In this document: piece after piece, positions 30,732 to 36,785 of the stretch | Layout: every line of letters begins with the position of its first letter | Position numbering within the stretch: the stretch's first letter is position 1 | Assembly (NCBI GenBank): GCA_003049465.1 | Contig: PYSS01000208.1 | Location: forward strand, 1-36,785 | Reading direction: 5' to 3' | DNA: 36,785 nucleotides | From: Magnaporthiopsis rhizophila | Lineage: Eukaryota > Ascomycota > Sordariomycetes > Magnaporthales > Magnaporthaceae | Notes under the pieces: model-generated | Database searches by the model: none | What the model saw: only the letters and a program-made list of their open reading frames with translations | Told to the model about the DNA's origin: nothing | Made by a program: the position numbers and the translations under genes

Positions 30732-30808
30732 GCTAGACTGGAAATGATCATCGCACTTTTTCCCTTCACGTTCTGCAGCTATTTTAGCCTGCAATTGGCA
30801 TTGGCCGT
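30732..30808 (+). repeat. Promoter-region direct repeat, copy 2
   Basis: Matches 26851-26928, including GAAATGATCATC and CTTTT(T)CCC and TTCTGC. It ends about 57 bases before the first ATG of the kinase-like pseudogene at 30865. Confidence 0.7.
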
Positions 30809-30864
30809 CCTTTTGCAAAATCAACGGTCAACGAGACCGTAAGACGCCCCGTTCCACACCCGTC

Positions 30865-32796
30865 ATGGACGACGAGATGGCGCGATTGCGGCAGGCCATC
30901 GCGGGGACGGACCGGGCTCTTGCGGGGATCTTGCCGAGTTGCAGCAAATTCGTGCAGAGTGGCAGGCTCTCGCCGAGAGGGACCGGGCTATTGCGGAGGA
31001 GCGACAGGCTACTGCGGAGGAGCGGCGCCGACGCCAAGAAGCCGAAAAGGAGGTCCAACCACAAACGTTTCGGCCCTATCCGGAAACCTGTCACTCTCTC
31101 AATCTCGCCATCAAGGTAGTCACCAACCCTCGAACCACACAAAACGACGAGACCAATCCCGGCCGTATCTACCCTCGGCGAATCGTCAAATGGCACGATT
31201 TCCCAATGAGACAGACGGAAGCAAATATTGGACCTGCTTTCCAAATCGCCTTTCGCCTCCCGCCCTGCGTTCCCGTCCCGCTCCCAAACGAACTACGTCC
31301 TATCCCTCATAAACCCTATCAGCAGCGAGTTCGGGGTTTACCTTTTCGAGCATAACACCGTTGGGAATGCAGTGCAGAGATTGGTCAAGGCGGTATTCGA
31401 CGACACCCAGCTCCGAGATTCCCTCGGCCTGCGTGGGACCGGAACGTTCGAAACTCGCGAGAACCCCAGCACCGTCGACGAGTCCTTTTCCGGGAGCAGC
31501 GCCGGCGGAGACGCTCGCAAAGCGCGTCGCGCCGCGAGGGGGCGAACGGACCAGTTTTGCATATACAGGACACAACGGACGGCGCCGACGTCCCGGTCAT
31601 GGCCATCGAATACAAGGCGCGCCGCACAAGCCGACCCAGCACGAGGTTCGTCACGGGTCTGACATCCGAGATCGAGCCGGGGCGAGACGTGATCGACGTC
31701 AATCAGGACGGCGAGGACTTTGTCTCCGCGTCTAGGAGGCTCGCCGCCGCCGTCGTCACTCGGCTCTTCTCCTACATGATGGGCAAAGGCATCCAATACG
31801 GGTACGTCTGCACGGGGCTGACCTTTGTCTTTCTCCACATTCCGGACGACCCCGCCGCCGTCCTCTACCACGTTCGCGTGCCGAACCTGGACGTTGTCGA
31901 CGATGACGAGAACAAGCATTACCGCACTGCCGTCGCCCAAGTCCTCGCCTTCACCCTCCATGTCGATGCGTGCAACGCCGCCTCCACCGTCCTGGCACGA
32001 CGCGGCCGAGGGCCTTGACATCTGGGATGTGGAGTACGAGGACGTGTTGAGCAAGATTCCCGAATCCGTCCGCAAGGACGCTGGTCGCGCTTCCCCTCAT
32101 GTCCCCCAGCGTTGGCGCAGCTTCACACGATGGCCGATTCGGACCCGTTCGCGCCGCAAGCCACCTGGCACCACGCCCAACCCCGGGGACGATGAGGACG
32201 ACGAGGAAGAAGACGACGGTCCCCCTTCCCCGACGCCGGGCCCGTCCACGCGCTCCGATGAGGGGCCCGCCACCTCGGGCGCGGGGAGAGATGAAGGACC
32301 CGAGGCGGCCGGCGGGCAAAGCGACGCGGCCAGGCATACAGGAACGGCCGTACTGCACCCACAAGTGCCTCCTCGGGCCGGCACGGGGCGGGTCGATGGA
32401 TAAAACTTGCCCCAACGCCGCCAGCCACGCGGCCGAAGCACATCGGGCCGGCTCAATTTCTGCATCTCCTTCGCACCCAGCCGGCCGAGGACCGCGGGCG
32501 CGATGCGGATGCCGCACCGCTCTACCTGCTCGGGGCCGTCGGGACGCTGTTTCAAAGTCCGGCTGTCGGCCTACGGATACACGCTCGTTGCCAAGGGCGT
32601 AAAAACATCTTGCGGCACGAGAAGGAAGTTTACGACCAGGCTCGCACCATCCAGGGGAAGCACATCCCTGTGTGCCTCGGCCGGGCCGGACGGTCCTTGC
32701 AAAGGAGCTGCAATCGGTCATAGGGAGCGTTTCGAGGTGTTTGGCCTTGTCCGAACGCTAGTTTGTTTGCCAACCAAAAAGGTCCCTTGGTGGTGA
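30865..32796 (+). pseudogene. Frameshifted paralogue of the REase-like / kinase-like fusion gene
   Basis: Homology to the 195-3276 gene and to the wider family runs through at least seven frame blocks. They begin at 30865 (MDDEMARLRQAI); at 30939 (coiled coil RAIAEERQATAEERRRR, then TCHSLNLAI and IYPRRIVKWHDF); at about 31228 (NYVLSLINPISSEFGVYLF, LVKAVFDDTQLRDSLGL, TDQFCIYR); at about 31590 (VMAIEYKA, RLAAAVVTRLFSYMMGKGIQ, YGYVCTGLTFVFLHIPDD); at about 31990 (SWHDAAEGLDIW); at about 32330 (ERPYCTHKCLLG, TCPNAASH); and at about 32545 (CFKVRLSAYGYTLVAKGV). It therefore contains at least six frame changes and no candidate introns at most of them. The kinase C-lobe is missing. The putative nuclease E-x-K motif (Glu codon 31608, Lys codon 31614) is preserved, unlike in the intact paralogue. 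Confidence 0.85.
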
Positions 32797-33591
32797 TGGT
32801 GTTTTTCTTTTTGTGGCGAGGGAAGAGTACCCTGGAAGCTGTTTAGGCCCGACAGGAATCATACCACACCAACTTGGCGCCAATTTTGCACCATAACGAG
32901 CACGAGTCAGGCGACCAAAACGACGGCGTATCGAATAGTAGATTAGGCTGCCGCCGAGTCGGTTGGCGGCGAGGGCCTTGTCGAATATCGGGATCGGGCT
33001 GCCGACTGGCGACTTTGGCATGATTTTTAACCCGACATGTCCATGGCAGCATGAACGAAAAGGTCGCAGGTGAGGAACGGAGCCAGTGCACCATGAGGGT
33101 TCACGGAGACGGTACCACACGGACGGCCCACGGACGACATGACGTCCACGTTCGGCAAATCCACGTACGTCGAGCCGGTTTTGTACGGTAGGTCCGAATG
33201 CCCATATCGACCACCGCCCTTCCCCCGAGGTGTGGAGAGATGTAGATGACGGCACCACCAGCCCCCATCATGAGCATGTCAACTCGTCATCAACCTGAGC
33301 GTTGCACGCGGGCTTGTTTGGCGTGTAAGAGCATGGACGGCTATGGTGGCGAACACGCATCTATCTGATCTGGCATGTGGAGGCGTTGACGCCGGCGAAA
33401 GCCGAGTGCAGACTTGCTGCAATTCAGAGCCCGATCCGGCAGATGGTTGGTGACATGGCAGCATTTCCATCACGCCTGTCCCAGATGGCTGAACATGGCC
33501 AACACTTGATTGATCATCTTTCCGGGTTGTAACGCCCTAGGGTCCCCCTTTTCACCATGCGCCCATAATCGCACTGGTGCCACCGCATCAG
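32797..33591. other. Intergenic region, nothing recognised
   Basis: No ORF with recognisable domains or splice structure, and no notable repeats. Confidence 0.5.
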
Positions 33592-34020
33592 ATGCGAAAG
33601 CCTCAAGTCGGCAAAATCCACCAGGAGACACCCGAGTCCCGCCAATTGTCTTCCTTGAACGCGGCACAGCAGAAGCGAGACGATGGCGTATACGCTCACA
33701 ACACATCGGGCATACGCCTTGGTAAAAAGCCGCCCAAGGCGCTCATCCAATACCCCGTCCGCCGAGGCAGCGGCCCAAGGTGGGTGACGTTGGACGGGGT
33801 GGAATACATCACGAGGCATTCTGTACGGACGCTGGATTTCGACAGGCAGCGGGAACAGTACTTTTACGTTGATGAGGGAAACATGGTGGTGTATGTTACG
33901 GAAAACACCATCGTTTTAGACGAGACTGCGCAAAATTGGGGCCACTTCCAAGGCTTGGCTTGGGTCGAAGCGGAGGAGACCAAGGGAGGGGATCAAAGGA
34001 AAAAGCGGAGGAAGACGTGA
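33592..34020 (+). CDS. Hypothetical protein, 142 aa
   Basis: The ORF starts at the first ATG (MRKPQVGKIHQ). The frame is open upstream only to a TAG at 33539, so an upstream exon spliced near there is possible. The central part looks like a compact beta-rich domain: RWVTLDGVEYITRHSVRTLD, QYFYVDEGNMVVYVTENTIV and NWGHFQGLAWVE. The C-terminus is basic (RKKRRKT) and could act as a nuclear signal. Protein-like composition, regular alternation of hydrophobic residues and a clean stop support coding. I do not recognise the family. It follows the kinase-like pseudogene on the same strand by about 0.8 kb. Confidence 0.5.
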   Translation: MRKPQVGKIHQETPESRQLSSLNAAQQKRDDGVYAHNTSGIRLGKKPPKALIQYPVRRGSGPRWVTLDGVEYITRHSVRTLDFDRQREQYFYVDEGNMVVYVTENTIVLDETAQNWGHFQGLAWVEAEETKGGDQRKKRRKT

Positions 34021-35440
34021 TTTTTTTTGCCCACATCGCGCTGGTGGATCAAGATGGGTTGGTTCTCCTAAACCTCTCAGTCCAGGGATATTTTCCAGTG
34101 CGCGGCTCGGTACTAACCAGCAGCTACCTGCCCTTCTCGCCCCGACGGACAAGGTGGAAAGCCCCTTTTTCCCTCCCGACCTTGTGATGGCTTCACAGTC
34201 CGGAGGCTCGACGCGGCCCTTTTGACGGCCTGGGTGAGCTCCAGAGGCGTTGTTGCAAGAGAAAACATGGCCGAATACAACGGAGCGTGGCGAGGAACCA
34301 CCGCGACGGCTGACCCTGTGCCCAAGTCGCCGGGTCCCATAGTGTTGTTCCCCGACCCCAGGGCGGGGCAGCACGGATCCCAGCAGGATTCAACAGCCGC
34401 GACACTCGCTGGTTTTCTAAATTGCAGAAACGACTTGCGCGTTGCCGGGACGTATCTGTCTCCCACGCCCGCGTTTTCTGTGAGAGGACGCACCGCAGCC
34501 GTTTCTGTTACTGGTAAACGGCCCATCTCTTTGCGTCGATACGGCGCGGCATCTCGGATGAAGCCGTCCAGCGCTTCCCGGGTCGAGTCCAGCTTTCAGG
34601 CCAGTGCGCTGGCGGCAGCAGCAGCAGCAGTAGCCCTTTTGGTGCTCTGGCGCCGCTGCCAGGAGCGATCGGAGTTGGGGCTGCCTTTGTCTTGGGCGTT
34701 TCCCACCCCTCCGGCCGAGACGCCCATCATCTTCCTCCAGGCCTTGGTGGTGCTCGCGCTTTTTGGTTCTCGACCGAGATGTCGTACTGTATTGTCCATC
34801 CCCGGGCCTTTTAATTCTATTCCAGCTACTGTCATTAGATATTCTGTGTCCCTATCGCCACACCACCGCCACCCATACATATTTACCCGACCATCACCAC
34901 CACCCCTTCCAAGGACGACGCAGGACGCCTGCGCGAGTGGCGAGTTGGCCAACCGCAACTAGGTTGTGCAGGAGCACCTGCTGAGCCTAAGTGACAAACT
35001 CGCGAGGCTGCGTTTGGCGGCCGAGGGCCACGGCGACGACCCCTCCGCCGGCCCGAACGACGGGGCTGGACCGGCGGGCGGGGAGGACACTGGGCCGAAC
35101 CAGGAGGTGTGCGCGGATCAGGAGGAGGCTCGACCGAGCCAGAAGACGGGCCGGGATTCGGCCATACTCCCCGTGGCTAAAACAGTAAGAATCTCGGCTG
35201 CGAAGGTATCAACCTCGTTGGGACAGTTTGTAACGTACCGTGCCGCTCCTATATTCATTTTTGGGGCCCTGTATATTAGTCCGACGAAGGGCGGGTTGCA
35301 CTTCCGCAGTCCCTACCGAACAATGCCCTTTCTCCAGTGAGTTGATTCTGGAATCCCATTTGCATTGGTCGGTCAAGACAGTGAAACACCATTTTGGCAC
35401 CCACCAGGCAACCTCCTTGTGGCCTGTCTTATCATAGGAC
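34021..35440. other. Region with uncertain coding remnants
   Basis: ORFs of 137 (minus, 34113-34526) and 246 codons (plus, 34222-34962) overlap without recognisable domains. At 34910-35160 two plus-strand frames carry protein-like pieces (DDAGRLREWRVGQPQL; then LLSLSDKLARLRLAAEG), which suggests a decayed 5' end of a gene. A (GCA)n run lies at 34614-34630. Nothing is firm enough for a gene call. Confidence 0.4.
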
Positions 35441-35910
35441 CAGGTATGTAATAATGCCACCAAAGGAAATATTTAAAGAGCAAATATAAAAAAAAGTGAG
35501 CTTCCTTTGCCTAAAATAATTCTTAATTAAGGTTTCGGTATTAATTAACCTAAATTCGTTTTAAAGCATCCCTTTAGGTAAGCAATTAAAACCAATTATT
35601 CTACCAGACCCTCCAGTTCACGTGCAAGGCGACCTTGCTACCCAGTACTGCTCAATACCTCTCCTAAATGCCCTACCCTAAGAGCAAAAGGCCTGTTTGT
35701 AACATTTGCTATTAAAAAAAAAAAAAAAAATAAACAGCAGCTAAATACGCCCGCAGTAAGAGGCAAAAAATATATAGCCAAAATTATAAGATTATAATGT
35801 ATAATTAGGTGCCTAAGCGAAGAAGCAAAAAAATATTATCCACGTTCCAAACTGGAGCTAGCACGAATAGAGATCGTTAAAATCAGGCGTGGCACAAATC
35901 CCTTGGCCGC
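35440..35910. other. AT-rich patch, possible RIP-mutated relic
   Basis: Base composition shifts abruptly from GC-rich to strongly AT-rich. There are many TAA/TTA trinucleotides (TTCTTAATTAAGG, TATTAATTAACC, AAAATTATAAGATTATAATG) and an A17 tract at 35714-35730. No ORF survives. This is what repeat-induced point mutation leaves in fungal transposon copies, but the source element cannot be named. Confidence 0.55.
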
Positions 35911-35952
35911 TCACTGGCCGAGTACCCGCGCTCCCCGGGAAACCGTCTCCAT

Positions 35953-36604
35953 TTAGCAGCGATGGTAGTAATAGTCGACAAGCTCACTGACACACAGCTT
36001 GATGGGCTTGCAGACAGCTTTAGTATACCCCGGGGGGCCAGTGTCCTGCTTGCAAAAAGCCTCGGTGAAAACCTGGTCCATCTCCGGAGCCCAAGAGGCA
36101 GCCCGGTAGCACTGAAGAGGAAAAAAGAAAGAGAAATGGGTCAGCTTTGAAAACGAACAACGGAATACAGTCGCGATATTCAAAAGCGGGGGCCTGCTGT
36201 ATATTTATATGCGAAACTTACATAACCGGCAAGCTCGCCTGCGTTGTCGGAAGTGCCGGCCATTGCCAGGCAGCTGGAGTTGTAGACATCGCCTTTGTCG
36301 TTCATGCAGCCACAGGCGAGGCTGTCAAAGGAGGAGCTGCTGGAGCTGCTGTATTATTCGTCCCGGGAACAAATATTGTCAGCCACTTCTGCCCTCCGCC
36401 ACGGGGGAGCGGTAGGACGAAGGGGGAATGGGTGTGTGTGGGTGTGTGTGTGTGTAGCCTTGGGGTACGTGGGATGCAACTTGGATAAATCACGTCCCCG
36501 AGGGAACGCAACAAAAGGGAGAGGGGAAGATTGGAAAAGTAATCATACGTAGGCGCAGCCAAAACTGCCGCGGGCAGGGCCAGGAGGGCGACGAAGAACT
36601 TCAT
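35953..36604 (-). CDS. Small secreted cysteine-rich protein, 113 aa, three exons
   Basis: Model complement(35953..36111, 36222..36348, 36549..36604). Intron 1 is 200 nt (GTATGA...GCTGAC...ATACAG, with alternative AGs 3 and 12 bases later) and contains a GT-rich microsatellite. Intron 2 is 110 nt (GTAAGT...GCTGAC...TTCAG). The protein starts MKFFVALLALPAAVLAAP, a classic signal peptide with probable cleavage after A-A or A-A-P (about 17-18). A Ser-rich stretch follows, then eight cysteines at 31, 33, 45, 62, 81, 95, 101 and 113, an even number consistent with four disulphides. Recognisable pieces are SLACGCMNDKGDVYNSSC, CYRAASWAPEMDQVF and CVSELVDYYYHRC. It is secreted by inference. Size and cysteine content fit fungal effector-like proteins, but no named family was recognised. 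Confidence 0.8.
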
Positions 36605-36752
36605 GGCGGGCAAGTGTTTTTGGGGCGGCTGGCGTGCAGACAACAATGCTGAAGTTTCAAAAGGTGCAAAGCTTGAATTTAGGACTCGCGGTGATCGGTG
36701 GTGGCTGGATGGTGAAAAACGAAAGGAGGATTCATCAAGGTCGAGGCAATGT

Positions 36753-36754
36753 CC

Positions 36755-36785
<31 letters not shown>
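36753..36785. repeat. (AT)n microsatellite at the window edge
   Basis: An alternating TA run of at least 28 bases continues to the window end. It lies about 150 bases upstream of the start codon of the minus-strand secreted protein, so it may serve as, or overlap, its TATA region. Confidence 0.8.

Noticed and set aside
34222..34962. 246-codon plus-strand ORF and the overlapping minus-strand ORF at 34113-34526
   Set aside because: Neither shows a domain, and both overlap in low-information sequence with a GCA run. Not enough to call a gene.
1..36785. A biosynthetic gene cluster or tRNA/rRNA genes
   Set aside because: No synthase, oxidase or transporter genes are visible, and no A/B-box arrangement or rRNA signature was found by eye.

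Overview
The window reads as nuclear DNA of a filamentous ascomycete, most likely a Sordariomycete and perhaps Hypocreales. Genes are GC-rich and carry short introns (about 60-130 nt) with fungal branch points (GCTAAC, GCTGAC, TGCTAAT). Several encoded proteins are fungal or eukaryotic core families. There are no operons, rRNA or recognisable tRNA genes.

Layout. 0-3.3 kb holds a minus-strand two-exon gene for a 1002-aa protein: an N-terminal domain that looks like a degenerate PD-(D/E)XK nuclease fold, a long Pro/Gln repeat linker, and a kinase-like N-lobe with no C-lobe. 3.3-9.3 kb has no supportable gene. It is packed with diverged tandem repeats, including a satellite-like array of about 2.4 kb, and with homopolymers. 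9.3-11.9 kb is a HAL/NPR-type Ser/Thr kinase. 11.9-16.7 kb is gene-poor. 16.7-18.8 kb is a decayed minus-strand gene whose 3' half is an internal tandem-repeat array. 19.5-21.1 kb is the IMP-specific 5'-nucleotidase ISN1, with a GC-AG intron. It is divergent from an HNH-nuclease gene (21.7-23.1 kb) that ends at a stop codon followed by an open, repeat-bearing continuation in the same frame. 23.1-23.8 kb holds further coding debris, part of it related to the 16.7-18.8 kb locus. 24.2-25.5 kb encodes a second REase-like fungal protein with acidic and basic tails. 27.1-29.7 kb is a core block: splicing factor CWC24, then the autophagy E2 enzyme ATG3. 29.9-30.5 kb holds an inverted repeat and a retrotransposon gag fragment. 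30.8-32.8 kb is a multiply frameshifted paralogue of the first gene. 33.6 kb has a small unknown ORF. 35.4-35.9 kb is an AT-rich patch. 36.0-36.6 kb encodes a small secreted cysteine-rich protein.

The housekeeping genes (ISN1, CWC24, ATG3, kinase) look intact. Between them lie fast-evolving nuclease-like and kinase-like accessory genes, relics and repeats. The most unusual content is this accessory set: two different REase-like families, each with an altered putative active-site motif, an HNH gene truncated by a stop, and a broken paralogue that keeps the E-x-K motif its intact relative has lost. Domain names come from motif recognition without searches; splice models come from consensus sites and frame continuity.
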